This document shows positions 19,063 to 28,880 of a stretch of 64,000 nt of DNA, in pieces (the first letter of the stretch is position 1; each line of letters starts with the position of its first letter). The notes beneath the pieces were generated by a model. It was not told the DNA's origin and ran no database searches. It saw nothing but the letters and a program-made list of their open reading frames with translations. Made by a program: the position numbers and the translations under genes. Origin of the DNA: Ruegeria sp. HKCCSA071 (GTDB lineage: Bacteria; Pseudomonadota; Alphaproteobacteria; Rhodobacterales; Rhodobacteraceae); the NCBI RefSeq assembly GCF_017872555.1, contig NZ_JAEDOX010000011.1:30728-94727 (forward strand), written 5' to 3'.

Positions 19063-20573
19063 GAGGTATCTCCGGCCGTGCCTTGCGACACTGACGAACG
19101 CTGAACAAGAAAAAGAAAGGCAGCCGTGAAAGGCAGCAGCCACATCACGCGCGCACCATATCGGTCTGCGGGTTGCGAGACCCCGCCACAGACCAGTGCG
19201 TTCACTGCAATCCCGATCAGAATGAACAGGGCGAACAGTTTCAGCGGTGGGGCAACTCGGCCGGGCCATAGCAACAACCCGATCACAATGATCGCCGAGA
19301 TCAGATAGATTGTCGCGTGGATGGAATTGACCGGACCCAGCCAAGGCTGATCGCGCGTCAGGACAATTTTGTCGAGAACCGCCAGCTGCGCCTCCGGCAG
19401 TCCCGAAAGCGATTTTGCGTTTCGGATGACAGCCTCGTTCGGGATAGTCATCTCGATGCTGTTCATTCCCAACTGGGTGAACGCATTTTTGCCAAGTGCG
19501 TATATCGTCCCGAACGGCCGGGCGGCCAGAACCTGCAGGAAAAAGGCCCGCTGTTCGGCTGCTACGGCCCGCTGGTCCTCAATCGGCATCAGCCGGAAAG
19601 ACCCCAGCTTTTCGGATTGCTCGAAAATGATATGAGTAGCGGTCATTCGGTAAGGGTCATCGGACCAGGACAAAGCCTCGTGCAGGGCGCAGGTTGCCAA
19701 ATTGGTGCGCGGACAGACATCATCCAAATAGTCCAGGCCGGGGCCGTCAACGATCAGACGTGCCGTGATATAGGGTGTATAGATTACCTCTTTCCGCGCA
19801 ACGGTTTCTGTTGCGAACTCAAATGCTTTGCGCTCGGCAATGGCCAGCGCAACAAGGCATATAACAAACCCTGCCGCAAGCCATCGCCCGTATCCAAGAC
19901 GCAGCAAGGCAGCCAGCACGACAAAGGGCACCATAAGTACGGCAATCCCCAGATGCGAGGGGTGCAGGACCACCGCGAACGCTGCCAAGGCCAGCGCGCC
20001 CAGCCATTCTATCAAGTTCATGTAACGACCTGCGGCAACAACCGCCGCAATCAGGATCAGCATCACCGATGTGAAAATATCCGGCATGACATAGGCGATA
20101 TAGAAGGGCAGTGAGGTCACTGCCCCCGCTAATAAGGGAATGGTCACCAGTTGCAGCGTGCTACGCCCGGTTTGTGCGCTGCGCTGCAACAGGCGCATCG
20201 TCAGCCAGACTGCGAACAACAATGCGGCCAGATGAACCCCTGCAACGGCCCCCAGCGCATCGCCCCGCCAGAAAGTCGCAACCAGCAGCGCATAAGCCAT
20301 CGAGCGTGATCCGCCGGTTACCTCATCCTCTTCACCGTTTTGTTCTGCCTGGTTACCACTTGCCCCATTTTGAGCACCGGCCGGTTTTGGTGCAGGCAGG
20401 ATAAGTGAGAGCGCTATATTGCCCTGTCGAAAATAGCTCCCAGTATCAAAGTAATAGAGAGGGCCGCGATTGATAACCAAAACCGCCAGACAAATGACCA
20501 CCGTCGCTGCAAACAGCAGAGCCCCTCTGAACCTTCGGGGTGATCTTCCCGATGCAGTTTGCGCGGCCATCAC
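19059..20573 (-). CDS. Polytopic membrane protein, possible GT-C glycosyltransferase
   Basis: The 504-residue protein (ATG at 20573 or the adjacent one at 20570) has about ten membrane helices. A first periplasmic loop holds RGPLYYFDTGSYF and an acidic, low-complexity insert (NQAEQNGEEDEV). The position of the Asp after helix one resembles GT-C enzymes that use polyprenyl-phosphate sugars, but I cannot name a family. It is translationally coupled to the downstream GT2 by a four-base overlap, so the two probably act on the same lipid-linked intermediate. Confidence 0.6.
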   Translation of the reverse strand: MMAAQTASGRSPRRFRGALLFAATVVICLAVLVINRGPLYYFDTGSYFRQGNIALSLILPAPKPAGAQNGASGNQAEQNGEEDEVTGGSRSMAYALLVATFWRGDALGAVAGVHLAALLFAVWLTMRLLQRSAQTGRSTLQLVTIPLLAGAVTSLPFYIAYVMPDIFTSVMLILIAAVVAAGRYMNLIEWLGALALAAFAVVLHPSHLGIAVLMVPFVVLAALLRLGYGRWLAAGFVICLVALAIAERKAFEFATETVARKEVIYTPYITARLIVDGPGLDYLDDVCPRTNLATCALHEALSWSDDPYRMTATHIIFEQSEKLGSFRLMPIEDQRAVAAEQRAFFLQVLAARPFGTIYALGKNAFTQLGMNSIEMTIPNEAVIRNAKSLSGLPEAQLAVLDKIVLTRDQPWLGPVNSIHATIYLISAIIVIGLLLWPGRVAPPLKLFALFILIGIAVNALVCGGVSQPADRYGARVMWLLPFTAAFLFLVQRSSVSQGTAGDTS

Positions 20574-21253
20574 CGTCCTACAGCTCCTTCATCGCCATCG
20601 CAGCAGGCTGAAACAGGCAGTTGTTACCTTCAGCCACTTCCCGGATGCATATCCCAACCAAAGCGCCCAATTTCATGGCGCTGGTTACACCCCCGGACGA
20701 ATTCATCAGCGGTTCTCGCAATTTCTGCCGCCTCAGGCACAACATCAATTCGCATTATCTCCCTGCTTACAGGCAGGCACTTCAAACAAACGGGTAAACT
20801 GCAAAAAAATCCGATCGAAAATAAGCGCCTGTACTCAGTACAATAACAACTCGACGCTACACGAAACTTCCGGTGCGTCGAAGGAGAAATATGACAAGCT
20901 TCGGGGTTCATATCTTTTTCCAGGCAGGGGGCGTCTACAGACGCCATGCATTAGCTTTATCGCAGACAGTGTCTCGTTTTGGCTGAAATTGTTTCCCGTC
21001 CGAAATGCAGTGCGATCGGGCCTGATCTCAGGTGCAAATTTTATTTTTGCAAGACGATTGGTGCGGTGATGCAGGCAGGACAGCGGCCAAACCTTATGCT
21101 GTACGTGTCAGCAGGTCCGCTCACCAGCCTCTAACAGCGCGCGCACCATGAACATGAACAGAGCATGACGACCTCAGCCACGCCACGTTCATCTACCGTT
21201 TTTATATTTCTCCGGACCCCACTTCGTCAGTAATCAGTTCCCAGTTTTCGAAA
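20574..21253. other. 680-bp divergent intergenic region
   Basis: The gap lies between the minus-strand membrane protein and the plus-strand acyltransferase. Open frames here lack ribosome sites and recognisable motifs. I see no RNA gene or mobile-element end. It presumably contains two promoters. Confidence 0.45.
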
Positions 21254-23242
21254 ATGAAATATAGACCCGAAGTAGATGGATTACGTGCGATCGCGGTAGT
21301 GCCAGTTGTGTTTTTTCACGCTGGCTTTTCACTCTTCAAAGGCGGTTTTGTCGGCGTCGACGTCTTTTTCGTAATTTCGGGTTATCTGATTACCTCAATC
21401 CTTCTTAAGGAACTCGAAGCTGGTACGTTCTCTCTTCTGAAATTCTATGAGCGCCGTGCCCGACGCATTCTTCCCGCTCTGGCAGTTATGGTCGCCGCCT
21501 GCATACCGGTGGCGATTTTCCTGATGACACCGACGGAAGCAAAGAATTTTGCGCAAAGCGTCGCGGCCGTCGGCCTTTTTGCTTCGAACGTATTGTTCTG
21601 GGTCGAGAGCGGTTATTTTGATCTCGACTCGGAAGAGAAACCGCTTCTTCACACTTGGAGTCTCGCGGTAGAAGAGCAGTTTTATATCGTATTCCCGCTG
21701 CTTTTGCTGCTGTTATGGACCTATAGAAGAAAACTGCTTGTTCCCATCTTGGTGCTTTTGGCCCTGCTCAGCCTTGTGCTGTGCGAATGGGGTGCGCGAA
21801 ATGCACCAAGCGCCACATTCTTTCTTGCGCCGACGCGTGCGTGGGAGCTGTTGGCCGGATCGTTCTGCGCCATGATCCTGCGACGTGGCACCACCTCCCA
21901 TGATTTGCTGGCCGCATTGGGTGTCGTGATGATCGGGGTCTCCATTTTTGCCTTTGGTGAGACGACTCCATTCCCATCGGTCTATGCCCTGCTTCCGGTC
22001 GGTGGCACAGTCTTTGTAATCCTGTTTGCCGGACCGACAACAGCAACGGGAAAACTGTTGGCCAAGCCCGTCTTCGTCGGTCTCGGGCTTATCAGCTACA
22101 GCGCCTATCTTTGGCATCAACCGCTCTTTGCCTTCGCCCGTCTCTGGACGCCATGGGCCCCATCGCCAACCGTTCTCATCTGCCTGATCATTCTGACATT
22201 CGTGATCGCGTATCTAAGCTGGCGCTATGTTGAAACGCCGTTCCGCCGCACTTCGGGGCCGCATTCCATTGCCCGGCGGCCGGTTTTCATCCTGGCGGTC
22301 ACGGTCTCATTGTTGTTTGTGGCATTCGGCGGCTGGGGACAGATGACGAAAGGCTGGCGCAACGCCTATCTGGCGCGCATGTCTGAAGCGGAGAAACGCA
22401 TACTTACCCTGACCGAGCATGCGTATAATGAACAACTCGCCAATGCGCTGTCGCGTTTTGATAATGGCGACTGCGTCTTCGACATCCGCACGATTGATGA
22501 GACCGCACGTCAGCGTGCCACCAACTGTGCGCAGAAGTATGGTCCCGGTGTTCTCGTTCTGGGCGACAGCCACGCGATTGACCTTTACGGTGCGGTTATA
22601 ACCACATCACAGGCCAATGAGCCCTTCATAGTCGGCGTTGTCTCAGGCGGGTGTCGTCCACATACGCTTTTGCCTGGTTGTGCTTACATGGAACTTGCTC
22701 AGTTCATTGAAGATCGCCCAGATGTTTTTGAATTCGCAGTCTATGAACAGGCGGGGTTTTATCTGTTGCACGGGGCCGGGTTTGATTTAGGCGGAAGGCG
22801 TATGTTCGAAAGGTTGTCGCCAAATGAACCCGTACCCCGTTTCGAGCCCCACATGGGTTATGTTCAGGCCGTAAAGGAGTATCTGGAACGCATCGCATCC
22901 CATATTCCGACAGTCTGGCTATCCCCCCGGATCGAGCCACATATTCAACCGACCTTTATCCGGAAGGCGGGATGTGATTACCCTTATATGCTTCGCCCCG
23001 GAACGGAAGAGGTCTTTTTGAAACTCGAAGCTACGATCGCCGAAACTCTTTCAGCATCGCCGGTGGAATTCATGTCACAACACAACTTGCTCAAACTGTC
23101 TTTCCCAGAAGACTTCTTATCCTGTGATGTTCTTTTCTGGTCGGATGGTGACCACTTCAGCAACGCAGGTGAAGAACGATTTGGAAAAAGGATGCAGGTT
23201 GTTCAGAACGCACGCGCAGTGCTTGGGCTGGAGCGGAAGTGA
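21254..23242 (+). CDS. Acyltransferase 3 (OafA-like) with C-terminal SGNH domain
   Basis: The 662-residue protein begins with the acyltransferase-3 signature YRPEVDGLRAIAVVPVVFFH and FFVISGYLIT. About ten membrane helices extend to residue 370. The C-terminal periplasmic SGNH domain shows VLGDSHAID (nucleophile Ser) and DGDHFSNAG (catalytic Asp and His). Such fusions O-acetylate surface polysaccharides: the membrane part brings acetyl groups across and the SGNH part transfers them. It is a single gene followed by a 250-bp gap. The polymer is therefore probably acetylated as well as sulfated. Confidence 0.92.
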   Translation: MKYRPEVDGLRAIAVVPVVFFHAGFSLFKGGFVGVDVFFVISGYLITSILLKELEAGTFSLLKFYERRARRILPALAVMVAACIPVAIFLMTPTEAKNFAQSVAAVGLFASNVLFWVESGYFDLDSEEKPLLHTWSLAVEEQFYIVFPLLLLLLWTYRRKLLVPILVLLALLSLVLCEWGARNAPSATFFLAPTRAWELLAGSFCAMILRRGTTSHDLLAALGVVMIGVSIFAFGETTPFPSVYALLPVGGTVFVILFAGPTTATGKLLAKPVFVGLGLISYSAYLWHQPLFAFARLWTPWAPSPTVLICLIILTFVIAYLSWRYVETPFRRTSGPHSIARRPVFILAVTVSLLFVAFGGWGQMTKGWRNAYLARMSEAEKRILTLTEHAYNEQLANALSRFDNGDCVFDIRTIDETARQRATNCAQKYGPGVLVLGDSHAIDLYGAVITTSQANEPFIVGVVSGGCRPHTLLPGCAYMELAQFIEDRPDVFEFAVYEQAGFYLLHGAGFDLGGRRMFERLSPNEPVPRFEPHMGYVQAVKEYLERIASHIPTVWLSPRIEPHIQPTFIRKAGCDYPYMLRPGTEEVFLKLEATIAETLSASPVEFMSQHNLLKLSFPEDFLSCDVLFWSDGDHFSNAGEERFGKRMQVVQNARAVLGLERK

Positions 23243-23496
23243 AGCTCTTGGCGCCTGACGTTCCGTGAGCCCCTGATTCTCTTAACAATTACACCACCCA
23301 TGTTCACAAAAGAGAAACAAACTAATCTATAAGACTACATTATGCCCTCATGGGCACCTAGATGCCGCAAAAAAAACATAATTTCTCAAAAAGACCTTAG
23401 CAATCAAACAGAAATGATTTATCAATCTTAACAGTAGGTGCCGTGCTAGGGGTATGCATGGACTCTGTTAGGTGGAAATAAAAGGTGGGTCCTTTA

Positions 23497-24027
23497 ATGT
23501 TTAGAAATTTGAAAATGATGCTTGTGGGGCTTGTAGCCGCTGTCTTTATGAGCAGTTCGGCCAGCGCTCTGACACAGGTATCTGCCGGCGGCAGTTATGA
23601 CATCACATCCGATAACCTGTTTTTTGGCGCGGTTGACACAGCTGCGGGCGGGCCGGGTGTCTACTCTGTCAATTTCACTTCGCCGGTTGATCCTCTGTCC
23701 GCATCTGCGCAAGCAACCATCGGCATTCGTCTGCTGACCAACGCTTTCCCGCTGGGCCTGACCGTAAGCTGGGTCGATGCAAACAACCCCTCCAATGTAT
23801 TGGCCTCGACATCTGTCCTGGGCGGTGTGACAACGACACTGAGCACAATCTTCAGCAGCCTGTCCCCAAACACCCTGAGCCAGAACCTCGTGTTTAGCTG
23901 GGCTTCTTCTGCACCAAACGTGTCCTTTGACTTTGATGTGGCTGCAGTTCCGCTGCCGGCCGGTGGTCTTCTGCTTCTGACTGCACTTGGCGGTCTGGCC
24001 CTGACCCGTCGCCGCAAGGCTGCCTAA
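23497..24027 (+). CDS. VPLPA-CTERM sorting-domain protein (exosortase substrate)
   Basis: The 176-residue secreted protein has a signal peptide (residues 1-24, ending in SSASA) and a beta-rich, Ser/Thr-rich body. The terminal sorting module is VPLPAGGLLLLTALGGLAL followed by RRRKAA. That tripartite tail (motif, hydrophobic helix, basic cluster) is the exosortase recognition signal, and the VPLPA variant matches XrtD-type enzymes such as the one at 34,519. AAAGGTGGG lies upstream of the ATG at 23497, and a GTG at 23485 is less likely. It stands alone behind a 250-bp leader and ends in an intrinsic terminator. Its surface role is unknown. Confidence 0.9.
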   Translation: MFRNLKMMLVGLVAAVFMSSSASALTQVSAGGSYDITSDNLFFGAVDTAAGGPGVYSVNFTSPVDPLSASAQATIGIRLLTNAFPLGLTVSWVDANNPSNVLASTSVLGGVTTTLSTIFSSLSPNTLSQNLVFSWASSAPNVSFDFDVAAVPLPAGGLLLLTALGGLALTRRRKAA

Positions 24028-24057
24028 GCAAAACACACAAATCTGACCTACATGACC

Positions 24058-24082
24058 AGGGGCCGCTTTGCGGTCCCTTTTC
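24058..24082 (+). terminator. Intrinsic terminator of the VPLPA-CTERM gene
   Basis: GGGGCCGC and GCGGTCCC pair fully (one G-T wobble) around a TTT loop and are followed by TTTT. It lies about 30 bp after the VPLPA gene and just before the convergent GT2 stop. On the opposite strand there is no T-run. Confidence 0.8.
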
Positions 24083-24093
24083 AATTGGCTTGA

Positions 24094-24978
24094 TCAGATA
24101 TTACCGCCCGATGCCTGGCGCAGCATCCAGACCATCCTCTGACATCTGAGCCGGAATAAGGTGGTGATTGCGCGCAAGACCTCACCGGTTGAGGCCAATT
24201 TGTTACTGGATACAACTTTCGGGGTGTGTACGACTGCGCTTGCTGGCATGGCCAATGCACGAATAGCCCACCGCAAACGCGATGCAGCATTTGTTCCGTT
24301 CAACTGATATCCCTCTTGCGTCGTCCGTCGCCATTTGGCCTTCAGGGCCGGCCAGTCCTGCCGGGATGGATGGCTGACGCAAAACTCGTCCCGGTAAATC
24401 AGACTATAGCCCTGGGCAACGGCGCGCATGGTCCATTCCCGATCCTCGGATACGCCATTGATGAACCCACCGATCTTGTCGAATACATCCCGTCGAGTCA
24501 GCAGGTTACCTGCCCCGGAACATCCCTGAACTTCAATGTACCGGCGGAAATTAAAGGCAAATACAGCCTCAAATGCCTCGGCACCGCTGCGGGGTGACGG
24601 GGTTTCATCAAACACGTCAACCCGGCCTCCGATCAAATCTGCCAAATCTGCGATCTGGCGTCCGACCGTCAGCCAATCCGGCGCAGGAACACAATCCGCA
24701 TCGATAAAAAACAAACGTGGCGCCGTCGTTTCCGCTACGCCACGATTGCGCGCATGGGCTGCTCCCTTTTGCGGCTCCACCAGAAAGCGCACCTCGGGGA
24801 AGGCCCGCCGGATGCCATCCAGCGAAATCGGAGAGTTGTTGTCTACAACAACGACTTCGGTTCCACCCAGGTCATTTTTCCTGAGTGCGTGCAGGCATCG
24901 TTCCAGCCTTGGAAGGTCGTTATAATGAGGTATGATTACCGCATCGACCGGAGCTTCTTCAGTACGTGCCGTACTCAT
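24094..24978 (-). CDS. Glycosyltransferase family 2
   Basis: The 294-residue GT-A enzyme has DAVIIPHYNDLPRLERCL at the N-terminus, VVVDNNS and FFIDADCVPAPDW (metal-binding acidic motif). The ATG at 24978 (MSTARTEE) overlaps the end of the kinase gene by 20 bases; an ATG at 24993 is also possible. It is the last gene of the minus-strand unit ATPase, Wzz-like, kinase, GT2, a common arrangement in exosortase-type EPS loci. Sugar specificity is unknown. Confidence 0.87.
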   Translation of the reverse strand: MSTARTEEAPVDAVIIPHYNDLPRLERCLHALRKNDLGGTEVVVVDNNSPISLDGIRRAFPEVRFLVEPQKGAAHARNRGVAETTAPRLFFIDADCVPAPDWLTVGRQIADLADLIGGRVDVFDETPSPRSGAEAFEAVFAFNFRRYIEVQGCSGAGNLLTRRDVFDKIGGFINGVSEDREWTMRAVAQGYSLIYRDEFCVSHPSRQDWPALKAKWRRTTQEGYQLNGTNAASRLRWAIRALAMPASAVVHTPKVVSSNKLASTGEVLRAITTLFRLRCQRMVWMLRQASGGNI

Positions 24979-25792
24979 TCCCGAAGGCCCCACTGATATA
25001 CCGGCATTTGTTCAAAACAATTCCCATGACATTCGTGAGTTCTGCCAATTGCCGCTCGGCGATGTCGATATGATCAATGCTTGTTTCTTCCGCTGCTGCC
25101 AAAAGCAAAGCGCAGTCGACATTCTTAAGAAAACCATGGCTGTCGTCGCTGGCCATCAGTGGCGGCGTGTCAAACAGAATGACATCGGGTTTGTATTCCG
25201 CTTCGAGCTGCTCCAGAAATTCGATTGTCCGCCGGCTTTGCAGAATTTCTGCAGGGTTGCGTGTTGAAGAGAAGTTCAACCCGAAAATCACGTTGTTACC
25301 GTGGCGCAGTGCGTGTTCGTGAAACGGCACTTTCCCCTGGATGACATCAGCCATACTGTAATTTCCGGTTTGCTTCAGTATCTCTGCCAATCCCCTGCGC
25401 CGCATGTCGAAATCGATCACGATCGTGCGCAAGTCCTCCTGTCTGCTCAGGCTGAATGCCAGATTTGCAGCTGCCGTACTTTTACCGCACCCGCTATAGG
25501 GAGAGGTAAGCGCCACTCTCCGCCAGCCTTTGGACAAGGTCTGCTGCAACATCTTGGTCCGCAACATGTCATAAGGCGTTGCATCAGCCCCACCGTTAAA
25601 AGACATCAGACGCTTGCGGGAGATGAGCCCTGGGTCAATCACGATCTCGGGTACAGTCAGCCAGATGTCCTCATCCGCGCTTTCCTGGGGAACATGCAGC
25701 TGTTCTTCAGTTACTGGCTGCAGTGGTTGAGGCTGTTGACGGCTGTCTCGTGCCCTGCGGGCCTTCTGAATCGCCTGCTGAAGACGGTCCAT
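24959..25792 (-). CDS. Tyrosine autokinase (CpsD/CapB-like BY-kinase)
   Basis: The 277-residue P-loop ATPase has Walker A SPYSGCGKSTAA (near residue 98), Walker A' VIDFDMRRRG and Walker B VILFDTPP. It ends with three tyrosines (YISGAFGNEYGTY), a short version of the autophosphorylated tail. BY-kinases control assembly through a membrane chain-length protein, here the separate Wzz-like gene just upstream. A strong AAGGAGGG ribosome site precedes the ATG. Exosortase loci carry a dedicated kinase of this type. Confidence 0.88.
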   Translation of the reverse strand: MDRLQQAIQKARRARDSRQQPQPLQPVTEEQLHVPQESADEDIWLTVPEIVIDPGLISRKRLMSFNGGADATPYDMLRTKMLQQTLSKGWRRVALTSPYSGCGKSTAAANLAFSLSRQEDLRTIVIDFDMRRRGLAEILKQTGNYSMADVIQGKVPFHEHALRHGNNVIFGLNFSSTRNPAEILQSRRTIEFLEQLEAEYKPDVILFDTPPLMASDDSHGFLKNVDCALLLAAAEETSIDHIDIAERQLAELTNVMGIVLNKCRYISGAFGNEYGTY

Positions 25793-25826
25793 TACACCCT
25801 CCTTGATTCAATCAGAACAGAAATCA

Positions 25827-27365
25827 CTAGAACACCCCAAGCTTGTCGATCACTTTTTCAGCGAACAGATCCAGTGGCAGATAATAGGTATGCACAGCCC
25901 AAACGCCTGCAGGCACACCAATCATAATCACCAAAATGACCGCCACCCAAGCGACGCGCTGCCTCATTATCTGGCCCCGGGACCTCACATAGGGGATCGT
26001 CGCGATGGGCCAGACATCCAGCTTGTTGATCAAATCTTCCGGCCTTCGCGCTGCGCGATTTAGAAGTTCTAGCAAAACAACAAGAGCCAGACCCATCGCG
26101 AAACCAACGAAAGTTCCTCCACCCGCAATCATTAGACGATTGGGTTTAGCTGGCGAGCTCGGCACGGCCGGGTGTTCAATCACCGAAATACGTTGGCCCT
26201 GTGACGTGACCTCAATCCGCTCACCAGTCGAAGCCGACGCCAGACGCGCGACTGCAGTATTGTACTGGGCCTGGATATTATTCTCGTCACGCTGCAGCTC
26301 GGCTAGTATAATCGCATTCGCCGGAGTCTGATCGATTGACAGCGTTACTTTTTCAAGGTTCTCCTGAGTAATCGCTCTTTGATCTTCAAGTGCCGCTATT
26401 TGAGAATCAAGTTGGGCCAGTTGCAGGTCCAGCGACGAGTTTCCTGTTTGTGTAGTCGACGGAGACGAGCCAGCTGTCTGCTCAGCTGCAACAACTTCTT
26501 CCAAACGATTAATCCGGGCGCGTAGAAGCTTAATCTGCGGGCTACTTTCGGAGTAAATCCCTAGTTGATTGTCAAGCTGGTTGCGCAACTGGGTCAGTTG
26601 CTGCTGCGCCTGCGTCTGAGGCTGCTGCCCGACGGTCGTAATCTGACCGGTCGTGCTGTAAATTTCTAACAATTTCTCACGTTGGTTTTGCAGTGAAAAA
26701 ATCTGTTGGTCTGCCTGCTGAAGACTCGCTTGCAATGAGCCTTGCTGCGCCATACGGAATTGTAGGCTGGCAGGCAGAGCACCAGCATTCTCATTTTGAA
26801 ACTGGAGAATCCGCGCACTGAGCTTGTCGAGTTCGCCACCCAAACGATCTACCTCTTGCTCGAAGAATTCCAGTGTATCCGAAGCTCGCTCTTTGCGATA
26901 AGCCACATCAAGCTTCTGAATTTCCGTCAGATACTCGTTAAGCACCCCTGCAGCAATTTGACCAGAGCGGCCTTCAAATGTGATTGTCATCAGGTTCGCC
27001 TGGTTGCGCCCGGAAGAGATGCGTATCTGAGTCTTTGTACGCAATTCATCAACTATTTGATCCGGACTAGCGTCTTCCTGATCCGGCAAAATCTCGAACT
27101 TGCGTGAAATATCAAGAAGAACCGGCCGCGTCAGCAAGCGCTGCTCAACAATTTGGAGCTGCTCGCCAGCAGTAGTAGTAACGGTGCTGGCTGCCAAGCT
27201 TCCCGGAATCTGCGGAGATTCAACAATTAACCGCATCTGTGAAACATAAGTTGGTGGTAAAGTCATAGCGACCGTAACCGAAATCGCAGAGACAATCGTC
27301 GCCACAATGAGGAAATACGGAAACCGCCGCAGGAAAATGGAGAAATAGTAGCGTGCAGGACCCAT
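25827..27365 (-). CDS. Wzz/GumC-like chain-length regulator
   Basis: The 512-residue inner-membrane protein has an N-terminal helix (about residues 15-36) with the typical PPTYVSQMRLIVESP strand after it. Long periplasmic coiled-coil segments (residues about 150-340, Gln- and Glu-rich) follow, then VPSSPAKPNRLMIAGGG leading into a second helix. A short third hydrophobic stretch lies near the C-terminus. This is the polysaccharide co-polymerase layout that sets chain length. The start lies one base after the ATPase stop and the kinase follows 34 bp downstream. Confidence 0.9.
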   Translation of the reverse strand: MGPARYYFSIFLRRFPYFLIVATIVSAISVTVAMTLPPTYVSQMRLIVESPQIPGSLAASTVTTTAGEQLQIVEQRLLTRPVLLDISRKFEILPDQEDASPDQIVDELRTKTQIRISSGRNQANLMTITFEGRSGQIAAGVLNEYLTEIQKLDVAYRKERASDTLEFFEQEVDRLGGELDKLSARILQFQNENAGALPASLQFRMAQQGSLQASLQQADQQIFSLQNQREKLLEIYSTTGQITTVGQQPQTQAQQQLTQLRNQLDNQLGIYSESSPQIKLLRARINRLEEVVAAEQTAGSSPSTTQTGNSSLDLQLAQLDSQIAALEDQRAITQENLEKVTLSIDQTPANAIILAELQRDENNIQAQYNTAVARLASASTGERIEVTSQGQRISVIEHPAVPSSPAKPNRLMIAGGGTFVGFAMGLALVVLLELLNRAARRPEDLINKLDVWPIATIPYVRSRGQIMRQRVAWVAVILVIMIGVPAGVWAVHTYYLPLDLFAEKVIDKLGVF

Positions 27366-27366
27366 C

Positions 27367-28224
27367 TTAGACCGTCAGCTCCTTCTCAAGTGAGTTTCCG
27401 CCAAAGAATACGCCATCATCGATCACCTGATTGATGATGGTTTCGTCGACCTTGTCCGCTTCATTTGTCCAGGCATAAAGCAGGGCAAAGTCGCAGAACT
27501 GATTGACCAGGCGTGGTACACCGCGGGTCTGCTGAAAAATCACCTTGCAGGCGTCTTCTGTAAACTCGCCGCCGGACCCACCGGCCGTTTTCATTCGATG
27601 CCTGATATAGGCTTCGACGGACGACTCATCCATCCGTTCCAGATGAAAACTTGCGGCCACGCGCTGCGTCAGCTGGCGCATCTTGGGGTCCAGAACCATG
27701 TCGCGCAATTCAGGTTGGCCAACCAGAACAAGCTGGATCAGTTCGTCCGTGTTCGAGTTGATATTGGTCAGCATACGGATTTCTTCCAGACCTTCGACTG
27801 TCAGGTTCTGCGCTTCGTCAAAGATCAGGACCACCCGCCGCCCTTCGGCATATTCCGCAACCAGAAAATCCTGCAAATCCCGGAACAATTGAACATAGGG
27901 GGCGTCGTTGTTAATTGGCAGACCCAACGCATGCAGAACCCATTGCAACAGCTCTCCGCGACCACCCTGCGCATTCGAGATCAGCCCAACGGTGATCGAC
28001 TCTTCCATTTCACTCAGAAGATGCTGCACCAGGGTTGTTTTCCCAGCCCCGATCTCGCCTGTCAGCACTGTAATGGGTGCGCAGCTCATGATGCCGAACT
28101 GCAGCACCGAATACCCACGCTTGTGCAGCGGTGACCAGTACATGAATCCGGGGTCCGGAAGCAGTGTGAAGGGCCGCCGATCGAGCCCGAAATAGTCTAG
28201 ATAAAACCCGTCACTGGACGCCAT
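27367..28224 (-). CDS. AAA ATPase of exosortase-type EPS systems (ExeA-like)
   Basis: The 285-residue protein starts FYLDYFGLDRRPFTLLPDP and has Walker A GEIGAGKTTLVQ and Walker B VVLIFDEAQNL. This is the layout of the XrtA-associated and ExeA-like ATPases. The ATG at 28224 has GAGG five bases upstream and begins right at the conserved domain, so I prefer it over the ATG at 28449, whose extra 75 residues look non-coding. It is the first gene of the minus-strand EPS arm. Its role in secretion or assembly energetics is known only by association. Confidence 0.85.
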   Translation of the reverse strand: MASSDGFYLDYFGLDRRPFTLLPDPGFMYWSPLHKRGYSVLQFGIMSCAPITVLTGEIGAGKTTLVQHLLSEMEESITVGLISNAQGGRGELLQWVLHALGLPINNDAPYVQLFRDLQDFLVAEYAEGRRVVLIFDEAQNLTVEGLEEIRMLTNINSNTDELIQLVLVGQPELRDMVLDPKMRQLTQRVAASFHLERMDESSVEAYIRHRMKTAGGSGGEFTEDACKVIFQQTRGVPRLVNQFCDFALLYAWTNEADKVDETIINQVIDDGVFFGGNSLEKELTV

Positions 28225-28880
28225 TGCACCTCGGTTGCTTTCCGCCTTGTCAAACCTCGTACCGGCCCCCTGGAGATTATCCAAACTTAAACTCTGAACC
28301 ACCAGAAATCCCTTACATAAAGAACACGTCACATAAACAAAAAGTACTTGGGTACTACTTTGCCACAAAATCAAGATAGCAGGCACCACTAAACTGCACA
28401 CGCGATGAATTGACCTGCCGCCCCCTTCAATCAGAAATATTTCTCGCAATTGTTTCCATCTACGCCTTTGAAAAATCCCGTCGATAACGCCTCGGCAATC
28501 CGGCAGGAATACGAGTCAAAAATGCCTCTGGGAGGTCAAAATCAGCTCCAAAAGCATAAAATTTTATCTATTGTACCCAAAGCGGAAACGGAAATCCTTG
28601 AACTTTCAACAGAACAGTTGAGCAAAGTTTCACGATACCGTTAGAAAGCTCTCGTACTAAGTCGTTCTGAGGTGTCCTTGCCAGTATTATTGTTTTGCAA
28701 GCCAAGCCGAATTTGTTAACACTTGATTACGGGAAAGTGGCCTCGCGAGTGAGAAAACGCAGGGTAGAAGTGGTATAAAAATATAATATTTTAAGTATAT
28801 GTAGTTGAGGTCGAGCGTGTTCTGTTCCTGAGTTTGGTAAGTGGTTCGTGAGTATTTGTGTGTGTTTGGGGGTTTAAATA
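28225..28880. other. 656-bp divergent control region of the EPS machinery
   Basis: The region separates the minus arm (ATPase, Wzz-like, kinase, GT2) from the plus arm (ExoY-like to XrtD). It is visibly AT-rich toward 28,700-28,870. It must contain both promoters. I see no gene, and no operator that I can name. Confidence 0.5.

Noticed and set aside
20470..21069. Open frame of 199 codons on the plus strand before the acyltransferase
   Set aside because: No ribosome site, no recognisable domain, partly antisense to the membrane protein gene, and unusual composition.
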